A stretch of 64,000 nucleotides of DNA, taken from assembly GCA_964540105.1 (NCBI GenBank), contig CAZILL010000001.1:868001-932000 (forward strand), written 5' to 3'. This DNA comes from DATKJY01 sp964540105 (lineage in GTDB: Bacteria > Zixibacteria > MSB-5A5 > GN15 > FEB-12). This document shows positions 46,575 to 55,474 of the stretch, one piece after another (positions within the stretch are counted from its first letter, which is position 1; the number at the start of each line of letters is the position of its first letter). The notes under the pieces are model-generated. The model had not been told where the DNA came from and did no database searches. It worked only from the letters and a program-made list of their open reading frames with translations. A program made the position numbers and the translations under genes.

Positions 46575-47923
46575 TGAGTCACTTCCATAGCCGCGACGCT
46601 GACTTCATCCCCATCCCGCACCAGTGTGCCTGGGGATGCTTCAATCGTGATCCCAGACAGGCGGTCGGAGAGCGCGATCACAGCGCCCGGAGTGCCGGGG
46701 GCAATGCCACCCGCTGCCTGTAGATAAAACTTCGCATCTTTTCTTTCTACATAGGGGAAGAGTCCCGGGTTTCGTACTTTCCCGCTTACCCGCACATAGC
46801 CAACTTTGGCCGGAACATAGATCGAGTCGGCGACCCTGATGAGAATCGGAACCGGCTTCCGTTTCTTATCTACAAAATTCGAAATTGCATATCGTGCCTC
46901 CTGCAAGCGCCCCCAACTGTCGGCTTCCATGCGGCGGAAGACAGTGATCCTCTCCTCGTTCGCTCTGGTCGTAACCCCCCCAGCCATTGTCACCAAATCA
47001 CTCAGCTCAAGACTGTCGCGAAACTCGTATCTACCCGGATGTGCCACCTCGCCGAATACTGTAACCGATCCGGACAAGGAGACCTCGTTTCTGGCGGGAA
47101 TAGCTAACACGTCTCCAGTGTGAATGGACCCTGCCCCGCGAGGATTCCGCTCCGGCTTGCCGAGAATAACAGCGGAATCGAGCGACGCGCGATGGGTAGT
47201 TCCGCCGGCAAGGTCTACCAGCAGCGCCAGGTCATCACCGGGTAGCAGTTCTATGGCTCGCGGGTGATTGACTTCTCCGATCACCTGGACACGCTCCAAA
47301 ACGCGATCTGGAACGACTATGTGAAAGCCGGAGTAAAGGGGAGGGTTTGCGGAGAGATCCCCCAGGTAATTCGCACGATCCAGATCGACTCGCAACGGGG
47401 TTTTGCATCCAAGGAATTGAATCGTCCGCGTGGAAGCAGATTGTTCAAGACCGCCGGCTGCGGCAATGAGGTCGGATACTCTTTGCGAGGTAAACGCCTG
47501 ATAGTATCCCGGTTTGACTACCGCCCCAGTAATGGAAATGCTCACGAGATAGGGAGGGGAGACCGACAGGTCAATCTCAGATGCGTTGAACTGCTCCCGG
47601 ATCGGCGGCAACAGAAGCTGTCTGGTTTCTGAGAGAGTCTTTCTCGACAGATCGAAGGCGCCGAGAGTCGGATGTACAAGTCTCCCTTCCTGGCCGACGG
47701 TCAAGGCAAGTTGTGGCAGCTTGGATTTGACAAAGGTGACCAGAATCTGCTCACCGGGACGGATGAGATAGAGGTCTGGGTTGATCGGCTGATCATATGA
47801 CTGTGATCGATACTCGACCGGTTCAGCTTCGTCCGCCCCCTTGATCTTCTTCGCCGCGGCCTCAGCATCACCCGCAACCATCATGAGGGAGATGAGCATG
47901 AATATGAAGTAAAATCGTTCCAA
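46571..47923 (-). CDS. Polysaccharide export outer-membrane protein (Wza-like, SLBB domains)
   Basis: 450 residues with a signal peptide (about 1-24, ending GDAEA), a Poly_export domain ('YLIRPGEQILVTFVKS') and three SLBB segments ('ISITGAVVKPGYYQAF', 'VQVIGEVNHPRAIELLPGDD', 'VTVFGEVAHPGRYEFRDSLE', then 'VRVSGKVRNPGLFPYVERKD'). It would form the periplasmic and outer-membrane export channel working with the Wzz-like protein. The frame opens with TTG; no lipobox cysteine is visible, unlike E. coli Wza. It is the first gene of the cluster. Confidence 0.92.
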   Translation of the reverse strand: MERFYFIFMLISLMMVAGDAEAAAKKIKGADEAEPVEYRSQSYDQPINPDLYLIRPGEQILVTFVKSKLPQLALTVGQEGRLVHPTLGAFDLSRKTLSETRQLLLPPIREQFNASEIDLSVSPPYLVSISITGAVVKPGYYQAFTSQRVSDLIAAAGGLEQSASTRTIQFLGCKTPLRVDLDRANYLGDLSANPPLYSGFHIVVPDRVLERVQVIGEVNHPRAIELLPGDDLALLVDLAGGTTHRASLDSAVILGKPERNPRGAGSIHTGDVLAIPARNEVSLSGSVTVFGEVAHPGRYEFRDSLELSDLVTMAGGVTTRANEERITVFRRMEADSWGRLQEARYAISNFVDKKRKPVPILIRVADSIYVPAKVGYVRVSGKVRNPGLFPYVERKDAKFYLQAAGGIAPGTPGAVIALSDRLSGITIEASPGTLVRDGDEVSVAAMEVTQ

Positions 47924-47959
47924 CTACTTACGTCTGTTCGTGTTACCCTGCAAGCCAAT

Positions 47960-47988
47960 AGGATAGGCGGCTGGCGCGTGAAAGTCAA
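47960..47988 (-). promoter_or_regulatory. Promoter of the polysaccharide cluster
   Basis: On the minus strand TTGACT (47983-47988), a 17-base spacer and TATCCT (47960-47965), 36 bases before the wza-like start. All six polysaccharide genes and the flavoprotein gene follow with small gaps or overlaps. Confidence 0.6.
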
Positions 47989-48058
47989 CGACTATGTGCC
48001 AGCGAATTGACTGCCGACTCAACCCTTGGAGGGATCGATGTACATGCGGTAGTTCGGC

Positions 48059-49738
48059 TCAAGTAGTGGGCCGAATCACATCTTCCGGTTGAGCGATTCG
48101 GCTGGCTGTTCCGAGCGTCCGCCCTTGATTGTATTCTACTGCGGACTTGATGAAGTCTCTGAACAACGGATGCGGTTTCAATGGCCGAGATTTCAACTCG
48201 GGATGGAACTGAACGCCCACGAACCAGGGGTGGTCGGGCACCTCGACAATCTCAACTAGTTTCCCATCGGGCGACAGTCCGGCGAGCAGAAGCCCCTTCT
48301 GCACCAGCATATCGCGGTAAACATTGTTCAGCTCGAAACGGTGACGATGCCGTTCGGAAATGCGCGAATCCTCGTAAGCCGCTCGCGAGTGTGAGCGCTC
48401 GTCAAGAAGGCAGGAGTACGCCCCGAGTCGCATCGTACCCCCCAACTCTGTCACCCCCTCCTGGTCGGCCATCAAGTGTATCACCGGATGCTTGAGATCT
48501 CGGTAAAACTCGAAGCTGTGTGCATCTTCGAGGCCACACACATTCCGGGCGAATTCGATCACTGCGCATTGCATCCCCAGACAGATTCCGAAGAACGGAA
48601 TCTTGCGCTCCCGCACGTAACGAATCGCCTCAATCTTCCCCTCCACGCCTCGTTCACCGAATCCACCCGGGATCAGCAGACCGTCAATATCATATAGGAA
48701 CTTGTCTGCCCCGCCCTGCTTGATCTCCTCCGAGCTTACCCAGATCAGCTTCACCTCGGCGTTGCTGGCCACACCGGCGTGCACAAACGCTTCCATGATT
48801 GACTTGTAAGCATCTTTGAGGTTCACATACTTGCCGCAGATCCCGATCTTTACCGAGTGACGCGGATTCTTGATGCGATACACCATATCCTCCCACTCGG
48901 TCAGGTCCGGTTCTGGAAGATTCCAGCCGAAATGTTCGCAGACAATCTCGTCCAGATGCTGCAGATGAAAACGCAGGGGAACTTCATAAATGGTCGATAC
49001 ATCTTCCGCGCCGATTACATTTCGGGTTGGCACAGAACAAAACAGGCTGATCTTCTGCCGCAATGACTCTGAGAGTGGCTTGGATGACCTGCACAGAAGC
49101 ACATGCGGCTGTATTCCGATCTCCCGTAGCTCGCGTACTGAATGTTGGGTGGGCTTCGTCTTGAACTCTCCCGCGGTTGGCACATGCGGCACCAATGTCA
49201 CATGAATGTACATGACATTGTTTGCCCCCTCTTCCTGTCCCAGCTGGCGAATGGCTTCAAGAAACGGCAGCGACTCGATGTCACCGACAGTGCCGCCGAT
49301 CTCGGCGATGACAACATCGGGAACCTCTGCGGAGCGTATCTTGTGACGCAGGCGATTCTTGATTTCTTCAGTGATATGGGGGATCACCTGCACCGTCGCG
49401 CCCAGGTAGTCGCCTCGCCGCTCGCGGGTGATGACCGTGTTATAGACCTGTCCGGTGGTAACATTGTTCGCTTTCTCCATCGGTTGATCGAGGAAACGCT
49501 CGTAGTGCCCCAGATCAAGGTCAGTCTCGGAACCGTCGTCGAGAACGAACACTTCGCCATGTTGGAAGGGATTCATCGTGCCCGGATCGACATTCAGATA
49601 CGGATCGAACTTGATATTCTGGACCCGTAGCCCACGCTTCTGCAGCAGGAGCCCCAGCGACGACGCCGCAATCCCTTTGCCAAGTGACGATACCACTCCC
49701 CCTGTCACACAGATATACCTGGTCCTGACCTCTGACAT
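48059..49738 (-). CDS. pyrG: CTP synthase
   Basis: Aminates UTP to CTP with glutamine and ATP. 559 residues: the synthetase domain starts 'YICVTGGVVSSLGKGIAASS' and contains 'KFDPYLNVDPGTMNPFQHGE' and 'EIGGTVGDIESLPFLEAIRQ'; the glutaminase domain has 'GLLIPGGFGERGVEGKI', the nucleophile Cys in 'FFGICLGMQCAVIEF' and the His/Glu pair in 'GVQFHPELKSRP'. I chose the ATG at 49738 with GGTGG five bases upstream. It follows kdsB, whose enzyme uses CTP, after 13 bases. Confidence 0.97.
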   Translation of the reverse strand: MSEVRTRYICVTGGVVSSLGKGIAASSLGLLLQKRGLRVQNIKFDPYLNVDPGTMNPFQHGEVFVLDDGSETDLDLGHYERFLDQPMEKANNVTTGQVYNTVITRERRGDYLGATVQVIPHITEEIKNRLRHKIRSAEVPDVVIAEIGGTVGDIESLPFLEAIRQLGQEEGANNVMYIHVTLVPHVPTAGEFKTKPTQHSVRELREIGIQPHVLLCRSSKPLSESLRQKISLFCSVPTRNVIGAEDVSTIYEVPLRFHLQHLDEIVCEHFGWNLPEPDLTEWEDMVYRIKNPRHSVKIGICGKYVNLKDAYKSIMEAFVHAGVASNAEVKLIWVSSEEIKQGGADKFLYDIDGLLIPGGFGERGVEGKIEAIRYVRERKIPFFGICLGMQCAVIEFARNVCGLEDAHSFEFYRDLKHPVIHLMADQEGVTELGGTMRLGAYSCLLDERSHSRAAYEDSRISERHRHRFELNNVYRDMLVQKGLLLAGLSPDGKLVEIVEVPDHPWFVGVQFHPELKSRPLKPHPLFRDFIKSAVEYNQGRTLGTASRIAQPEDVIRPTT

Positions 49739-49751
49739 GATTACCACCTAC

Positions 49752-50498
49752 TCATCTATAAAGAACACCGATCTTTCGAATATCGTTCGGACTGTCGACA
49801 GAAATCGTTCTCATCGACGTCGGATACACTCGAATCTGTTCCCCATGTTCAAGGATTCGCAGCTGCTCCAGCGACTCTGCTTTCTCCATAGCCGTTCGCG
49901 GCCAGCCCGCATAATCTCTCAGAGCCTCACCCCTGAAGAAGTAGACTCCCACATGCCCCCAAAATCGGAACTGGCTGACCCTTGAGTGCGCGGTTCTGGA
50001 CTGCAAGAACGGAATCGGGCTTCGCGAAAACCACATCCCCTTTCCCTCTCTGTTCACGGCCACTTTGACACAGTTGGGATTCAGGAGATCGTGATCAGAA
50101 TCGAGCCTCTTCACCAAGGTCGCGAAACGGACTGATCTCTCACGCATCATGCTGGTCAGAACCTTGTCTACTATCCGTGGGGTCAAACCAAAACTGTCCG
50201 CCTGCACATTGATGACGATTTTTCCCCCAAGTCGCTCGGCCGCTTCGGCGGTCCGATCTGACCCTGTCTGATGTCGGGCCGACGTCCGAAAAACTTCTGC
50301 TCCAAAATCGTGAGCGGCCCGGGCTATCATAACGCTGTCTGTGGCTATCACTAATCGTGAAACTCGCCGGGCCTTGGCCAATTGACTCCAAACGTAATAG
50401 AGCAGAGGCTTCCCTTTGAAAGGATGTAAGACTTTGCCGGGAAATCGCTTTGAACCGATCCGTGCTGGAATCACCGCCAGGACATCCAGCTCCTTCAT
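49752..50498 (-). CDS. kdsB: 3-deoxy-manno-octulosonate cytidylyltransferase
   Basis: Activates KDO to CMP-KDO for lipopolysaccharide inner core, hence an outer membrane. 248 residues with 'VIPARIGSKRFPGKVL', 'VIATDSVMI', 'GSDRTAEAAERL' and the C-terminal 'ISVDSPNDI'. The usual 'NVQGDEP' loop reads NVQADSF: the metal-binding aspartate is kept but neighbours differ. It overlaps gatC by four bases and is followed by pyrG, whose product CTP is its substrate. Confidence 0.92.
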   Translation of the reverse strand: MKELDVLAVIPARIGSKRFPGKVLHPFKGKPLLYYVWSQLAKARRVSRLVIATDSVMIARAAHDFGAEVFRTSARHQTGSDRTAEAAERLGGKIVINVQADSFGLTPRIVDKVLTSMMRERSVRFATLVKRLDSDHDLLNPNCVKVAVNREGKGMWFSRSPIPFLQSRTAHSRVSQFRFWGHVGVYFFRGEALRDYAGWPRTAMEKAESLEQLRILEHGEQIRVYPTSMRTISVDSPNDIRKIGVLYR

Positions 50499-50782
50499 CC
50501 GAGCACCTTCGGAACCAGAAAATACTCTCCATCGCTGCTGGGAGCATTAGCCAGGGCATCTACTCTCGGCAGTGACGGCTTAATAACATCTTCCCGAAAC
50601 ACATTGTCGGCGGCTACAAACTGTTCTCTGGCTTCAACTCCGCTCGTGTTTACAGTCTTGAGCTGGTCGATATAGTCCAGAATTATGGTAAGTTCCGCGC
50701 TATATCTTTCGATCTCCGCGGGTGTAAGATTCAATCGCGCCAGGCGGGCAACGTGCTCAACCTGCTGTTTTGTGAGTAGCAT
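50495..50782 (-). CDS. gatC: Asp-tRNA(Asn)/Glu-tRNA(Gln) amidotransferase subunit C
   Basis: Small subunit that stabilises GatA in the GatCAB complex, which amidates mischarged Asp-tRNA(Asn) or Glu-tRNA(Gln). The 95 residues show the family start 'VEHVARLARLNLTPAEIERY' and end '...DGEYFLVPKVLG'. gatA and gatB are not in the window. It is the first gene of gatC-kdsB-pyrG and has no ribosome site, with a promoter immediately upstream. Confidence 0.95.
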   Translation of the reverse strand: MLLTKQQVEHVARLARLNLTPAEIERYSAELTIILDYIDQLKTVNTSGVEAREQFVAADNVFREDVIKPSLPRVDALANAPSSDGEYFLVPKVLG

Positions 50783-50787
50783 GTGCC

Positions 50788-50816
50788 AAAATAGGGTCGA
50801 TTGGCGGGAGGGTCAA
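50788..50816 (-). promoter_or_regulatory. Promoter of gatC-kdsB-pyrG (leaderless geometry)
   Basis: On the minus strand TTGACC (50811-50816), a 17-base spacer and TATTTT (50788-50793); the gatC ATG begins five bases after the -10, so the mRNA would start at or next to the ATG. Confidence 0.6.
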
Positions 50817-50934
50817 GCCTAAAACTCGCTCACCCTCCTTTCGAGTCAGTTCCTGGCTCAAGTAATGGCGTACTGATCCGACAATTGTAATGGATGTGCC
50901 ACAATGAAACAAGCCATGCTGTTGCTATAAGCTG

Positions 50935-52362
50935 ATGTACACCGAACAGTTTCAGATTGAATCGCGAAACGGCGACCGTTCTCCTGAAGTCTTCCCACAC
51001 CATCACACTCCAATCATTGCCGATGGCACAGCCGTCACACGCATAGAGTCTCTCCTGTTCGGACTCCGCTTGCGCCATTGGTTAACCGAAAGCGATAGGG
51101 CTCTCCTCGACCAATTGGCTCCCGAACATGGACTGGTCTTTCTCATTCATCATGACCAGTATCTGCATCCTGAGGGGTTGTCGCTTTTCCCGCTGGAAAC
51201 AATCGAAACCGGACTTCGCAATGATGGCGACGCGTTCTTCACCCAGAGCTTTCGCTCTCGCAACGGGTCTAACGGTCACTGTTATCGCATTCATACCGCC
51301 CGCGTCGGAGCGCTCAGCGATCGTACCCTCATCCTTGGCCTCATGGCGCCGGAGCGATTCGCTCACCCTGGCGATGATGATCATGGTTTTATGCAGATCG
51401 TGAGTATGTTCCGCGAGGCCGATCGATCCCTTCAGGATGTGTGCTCCGAACTTGCGCCACATCTCGCTTCCGAGGAGCCGATCCTTCTGATCAACCGGTC
51501 ATCAGGCCGGATCGTAACCGCCAACCAACCCATGCTGACGCTGATGGGGCGCGGCCTTCAGCGAGTCGCCGACCGGGAATTCGGCGCTCTGAAGAATCTG
51601 CTCGCCGATCGGTCGAAGCGCAGAAAACTCTCGATGACGGCGCTGTCCAGAAGCTGTCTGAGTCTGTGCGTATTGACCCTTGCCGAACCCGTGCCTACCG
51701 TCAAAGAGACGACAATGACCGCTTCGTCAGTGCCGACAGGATTCTTGACCAGCATGCAAAACACGGTTGCCAGCATAGTCGCCTGCGGGAAACAACTAGA
51801 AACGTTGATCGGATATTGCGCCGGGCATCCTGCCCATGAACTGCTCCGCATCGTTCTCGAGGAATCCTCAGACCTGTCCAGGCAAGTAGATCGCTTTCAT
51901 CTGCTGGCACATGCTGATCGCTATCCGCCGGTGGAGGTCGATCTACTCTCCGCGCTGCGGATCGCCGTCGACAAAGTTTCCGCCCGCCGTCCCGACAGTA
52001 CCCTGACGCTGGTCAGTACCATGGCATCCCTTCCGCCGGCGTATCTGCCTAAAGCTGCCCCGTCGTTTCTCTTCGAGGCGCTGCTCAACGCCCATCTGTC
52101 ATCCTCTTCTACGTCGACGAGAACCACGATTACGACCGACCTTTGCGCAAACGGAGAAGGACTAAGAGTGCAATGCGTCACCGATTCACCTGACCCCCGT
52201 TGGCGCTCTGCGTTCAGCGAGGACTGGATCACTTATGCCTCCGGTCTGGCCAATGCCTTGTCCGTACACATGACCAACAACTCTGATACACTCGGCCAGA
52301 CTCTCGAAACCGCGATGGTTATACCCTTGACTGAGGTCATCTCTCATGAACGGATTGCATAA
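50935..52362 (+). CDS. Divergent histidine-kinase-like signalling protein without H-box
   Basis: 475 residues, coupled to the downstream sigma54 regulator by a 17-base overlap, the place expected for its sensor. Residues about 178-215 look like the start of a PAS domain ('ILLINRSSGRIVTANQPMLT'). Residues 265-345 resemble a dimerisation helix pair ('GFLTSMQNTVASIVACGKQL'), but no phospho-acceptor His lies at the H-box position. An 'LFEALLNAHL' segment recalls the N-box, with no glycine-rich G boxes after it. There are no transmembrane helices, so it is cytoplasmic. It may be a pseudokinase or use another chemistry. Confidence 0.72.
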   Translation: MYTEQFQIESRNGDRSPEVFPHHHTPIIADGTAVTRIESLLFGLRLRHWLTESDRALLDQLAPEHGLVFLIHHDQYLHPEGLSLFPLETIETGLRNDGDAFFTQSFRSRNGSNGHCYRIHTARVGALSDRTLILGLMAPERFAHPGDDDHGFMQIVSMFREADRSLQDVCSELAPHLASEEPILLINRSSGRIVTANQPMLTLMGRGLQRVADREFGALKNLLADRSKRRKLSMTALSRSCLSLCVLTLAEPVPTVKETTMTASSVPTGFLTSMQNTVASIVACGKQLETLIGYCAGHPAHELLRIVLEESSDLSRQVDRFHLLAHADRYPPVEVDLLSALRIAVDKVSARRPDSTLTLVSTMASLPPAYLPKAAPSFLFEALLNAHLSSSSTSTRTTITTDLCANGEGLRVQCVTDSPDPRWRSAFSEDWITYASGLANALSVHMTNNSDTLGQTLETAMVIPLTEVISHERIA

Positions 52363-53755
52363 CAGAGAGCAGATACAGATCCTCGTGATCGACGACGAAC
52401 GCGCTACCTGTGGCTGCATCGCGGCCATCTTGAGGCGCGAGGGATACACTGTTCATGAGGCGAACTCAGTTCCGGACGGCATCACGTGCCTCCGCGAGCG
52501 ACAGATAGACGCCGTCCTTACCGACTTGCGAATCGGCAACGATTCGGGGATCGATGTTGTCAAATTGGTTCAGCAAACCTCGCCGGAGACCGAATCGATC
52601 GTGTTGACAGCCTTTGGTACCATAGAAAGCGCTGTCGAGGCAATGCACGCCGGCGCGTTCGACTATCTCACCAAACCCTTCGGCAACGATCAACTCCTGG
52701 TCAAGGTTCACAAGGCCATTGAGCGTAAGCTGATGCGGCAGGAATTGATCGTTCTTCGCCAGCACGTGGCAATGAACTATGGGTTCGACAACATTGTCGG
52801 AATTTCCAAAGCCATTGCCCAAGTGAAGGAGACAGCGGTACGGATTGCCCCGACCGATATCACCGTTCTGATCACCGGCGCCTCAGGTACCGGCAAGGAG
52901 CTGTTTGCTCGGGCGATACACCATCACTCGCACCGACGCAACGGTCATTTTGTGGCAATCGACTGCGGGGCGCTTCCGGAGGGGTTGCTGGAGTCGGAGC
53001 TCTTTGGGCACGTCAAAGGGTCATTTACGTCCGCCTGGCAGAACAAGAAGGGACTTTTCGAAGAAGGGGATGGTGGTACCGTTTTTCTCGACGAAGTCGG
53101 GAACATGCCCGCCTCACTCCAGGTCAGACTCCTGCGCTTTCTTCAGGATTCCGAAGTGCGGCCAATCGGAGCCGTCGTGTCGCGAAGAGTCGACATCCGG
53201 GTCATTGCCGCTACCAACCGTGATCTGAAAACGCTGGTTGCCGACGGAAGCTTCCGAGAGGACCTCTATTATCGTCTCAATGTCATCCCGCTGACCCTGC
53301 CGACTCTGCGCGAGCGCCCGGAAGATATCGAGATGCTAACTGGTTATTTCCTGCGAAGAATCTCCTCCGAGATGAACGGCAGAACCCTGCAGATCACACG
53401 CGGCGCAGTAGAGAAGCTTCTACGGCACAGCTGGGCCGGAAATGTTCGCGAATTGGAAAACACACTGAAGCGCGGGGCTGCGCTCTGCCAGCAACCCGAG
53501 ATCGGAGTCGACGACATCATGTTTGTCTCTGGTGACGTCGCGCCGGAAGCTGACGAACCTGTCCCGACGAAAGTCAGCCTGACTCTCAAAGAGGGTCTCC
53601 TCGACAGTGGACAGCGCTCGCTGATTGTCAAGACGCTCTCCGATAACGGCTGGAACTTCACCAAAACTGCAACTGATCTTGGAATCGGGCGCACGACCCT
53701 CTGGCGTAAGGTGAAGAAGTACAATCTGAGGCAAGAGCCAATCGAACAACAATGA
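52346..53755 (+). CDS. Sigma54-dependent response regulator (NtrC family)
   Basis: 469 residues in three domains. The receiver has acidic pair Asp16-Asp17, phospho-acceptor Asp60 ('DAVLTDLRIGNDSG') and 'YLTKPFG'. The AAA+ domain has Walker A 'GASGTGKELFARAIH', the sigma54-contact loop as GSFTSA instead of GAFTGA, Walker B 'GGTVFLDEVGNM' and 'RHSWAGNVRELENTLKR'. The C-terminal Fis-type helix-turn-helix is 'NFTKTATDLGIGRTTLWRKV'. It activates transcription from -24/-12 promoters when phosphorylated; targets are unknown. It lies between a kinase-like protein and a GAF protein. Confidence 0.95.
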   Translation: MNGLHNREQIQILVIDDERATCGCIAAILRREGYTVHEANSVPDGITCLRERQIDAVLTDLRIGNDSGIDVVKLVQQTSPETESIVLTAFGTIESAVEAMHAGAFDYLTKPFGNDQLLVKVHKAIERKLMRQELIVLRQHVAMNYGFDNIVGISKAIAQVKETAVRIAPTDITVLITGASGTGKELFARAIHHHSHRRNGHFVAIDCGALPEGLLESELFGHVKGSFTSAWQNKKGLFEEGDGGTVFLDEVGNMPASLQVRLLRFLQDSEVRPIGAVVSRRVDIRVIAATNRDLKTLVADGSFREDLYYRLNVIPLTLPTLRERPEDIEMLTGYFLRRISSEMNGRTLQITRGAVEKLLRHSWAGNVRELENTLKRGAALCQQPEIGVDDIMFVSGDVAPEADEPVPTKVSLTLKEGLLDSGQRSLIVKTLSDNGWNFTKTATDLGIGRTTLWRKVKKYNLRQEPIEQQ

Positions 53756-53779
53756 TCATGTACGACAGGCCGAGTAACG

Positions 53780-54325
53780 ATGCCCTACGAGGAACCTTCA
53801 GCGCCGGAGCCTGTTTCCCACGGCGACGGTCAATCCGAGCCTGAACGTCTTACCGACCGGGGACACAGCGTGGGGGAGGCCTTTGTCGAGCTCACTCGAA
53901 TAGTCCAACTCCATTTCCCGATCCACAAGGGACTGCTCCTCCTGAAAGAATCAGACGGATTCCGATACAGCGCCGTGGCGACTTTCAATGCGGGGACGAT
54001 TCGGCACAATTTGAGCCTGTATCTTCCCACCTGTTCATCCCTCTTCGAAAAGGTCGCTGAACAGGGACAAGTATACACCGAGAACTACTGCGGGCTATTT
54101 AGTGGAAATGCGTTCGAGCGCGCGCTCCTGCTCGATGACTTGAGTTGTTCGTTCGTGATCCAACCGCTCCGCTGCAACGATCAGGTGGTTGGTCTGGTTG
54201 GTTTCAGCTCAATCCACCCCAATACGTTTGCAGCGTGTGAAGAGGGAGCGCTCGATAGAATCTGCCACGGCCTTTGCGATGAAATTTCACGTACCCGCCA
54301 GCTCCAACAGCGTAACGAAGTCTGA
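53780..54325 (+). CDS. GAF-domain-like protein
   Basis: 181 residues. From about residue 25 on, it fits a single GAF domain: an N-terminal helix 'VGEAFVELTRIVQLHFPIHK', central strands 'GLLLLKESDGFRYSAVATF', and a closing 'CSFVIQPLRCNDQVVGLVGF' typical of GAF proteins. No output domain is attached. It starts 24 bases after the sigma54 regulator, so it is probably a sensory or accessory part of that system. Ligand unknown. Confidence 0.75.
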   Translation: MPYEEPSAPEPVSHGDGQSEPERLTDRGHSVGEAFVELTRIVQLHFPIHKGLLLLKESDGFRYSAVATFNAGTIRHNLSLYLPTCSSLFEKVAEQGQVYTENYCGLFSGNAFERALLLDDLSCSFVIQPLRCNDQVVGLVGFSSIHPNTFAACEEGALDRICHGLCDEISRTRQLQQRNEV

Positions 54326-54346
54326 CCCTGCTCCGGCTGTAGAACT

Positions 54347-55474
54347 TCAGTTTCGCTTGGCGTCGATACGAATCTGCCGGCGAGTTCGATTGTGCTCATC
54401 GTTGGTGAACGAAAAGCGATGCTTCCCCTGGCTGTCAGCGACAAAATACAGAAAGCGCGTGCTGTCGGGACGAATCGCAGCCAGGATAGCCGGAAGGCCG
54501 GGGGAGTTGATAGGCGTTGGGGGGAGTCCGCCAATGCGATAGGTGTTATACGGTGATTCATTTTCGAGATCATCTCTCGTCAGAAGTCGATCCAAACCGC
54601 CGAGTCCATAAATGACCGTCGGATCAGCATCCAGAGTCATTCCGAACTTCAGACGGTTGTAGTAGACCGATGCGATCACAGCCATCTCCGAATCAAGCTT
54701 CGCCTCGGCCTGAACGATGGAAGCCATGACAAGCACTTGTTGAGACGATAATCCGACACTCTCGAGCAGGTTCCAGAGTGAATCAGTCTTTTGGTGAAAC
54801 ATCCCTACCAGTTCGCGGATTACCGCCCGGGCCTTCATGCCGGGCGCCAGCAGATAGGTCTCGGGAAACAGATACCCCTCAAGGCAGGGAAGCCCGAGAC
54901 TATCCAGAAACAACCTATCCCGATTGAGCGCGATCACGTCGGCCGAGTCGATTCCCATCTGCCGATCCAAGATCGCCGCGACCTTCCATATTGGCGCCCC
55001 TTCATAGATCGTGACTTTCGCCAATGTCCCTTTGGCTCTGTGCAGTTTCTCGAGAACGCTGCGACACGAATTCTTGCCTGAGAAGTGGTACTCGCCGGGA
55101 ATGAGGTGCTTATCAATATTGGACCAACGGGCCGTATATTCGAGCAGCATCCGGGATGTGATAATCTCGGCGTCTTGCAGTTTCGACGCGAACGCTGCGA
55201 AGTCATCGCCCGTCCTGATCAGGATAACCACCTCGCGATCACCCAAGTCGACAGCACGGACAAATGAGTAGTACAGGTAACCGGCGACGACACAGAGGAC
55301 CAGCAACCCGGATAAGAAGAAACCACCCGACGAACGAGCGGCCCGCTTCGCCAAGCCCGGAATAGCATGCAGTACTCCGAGAAGCAGTAGAAAAAAGCCG
55401 ACCAGGAGCAGAAATGTCGTCACAAAGAAGTAAAACAAGTACTCCCAGAACTTGAAGTCCATGCTACTCTTCAT
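54347..55474 (-). CDS. mltG: Endolytic peptidoglycan transglycosylase MltG
   Basis: Cleaves nascent glycan strands and sets their length. 375 residues, longer at the N terminus than usual: two hydrophobic segments (about 9-35 and 50-70) precede the LysM-like subdomain and the YceG catalytic domain. Markers are 'LIPGEYHFSGK', 'LEGYLFPETYLLAPG', 'MASIVQAEAKLDSEMAVIAS' with the catalytic Glu (the E of QAEA), 'LDADPTVIYGLGG' and 'SPYNTYRIGGLPPTPINSPG'. It overlaps ruvX by 11 bases; Met5 (55462) is an alternative start. Confidence 0.95.
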   Translation of the reverse strand: MKSSMDFKFWEYLFYFFVTTFLLLVGFFLLLLGVLHAIPGLAKRAARSSGGFFLSGLLVLCVVAGYLYYSFVRAVDLGDREVVILIRTGDDFAAFASKLQDAEIITSRMLLEYTARWSNIDKHLIPGEYHFSGKNSCRSVLEKLHRAKGTLAKVTIYEGAPIWKVAAILDRQMGIDSADVIALNRDRLFLDSLGLPCLEGYLFPETYLLAPGMKARAVIRELVGMFHQKTDSLWNLLESVGLSSQQVLVMASIVQAEAKLDSEMAVIASVYYNRLKFGMTLDADPTVIYGLGGLDRLLTRDDLENESPYNTYRIGGLPPTPINSPGLPAILAAIRPDSTRFLYFVADSQGKHRFSFTNDEHNRTRRQIRIDAKRN

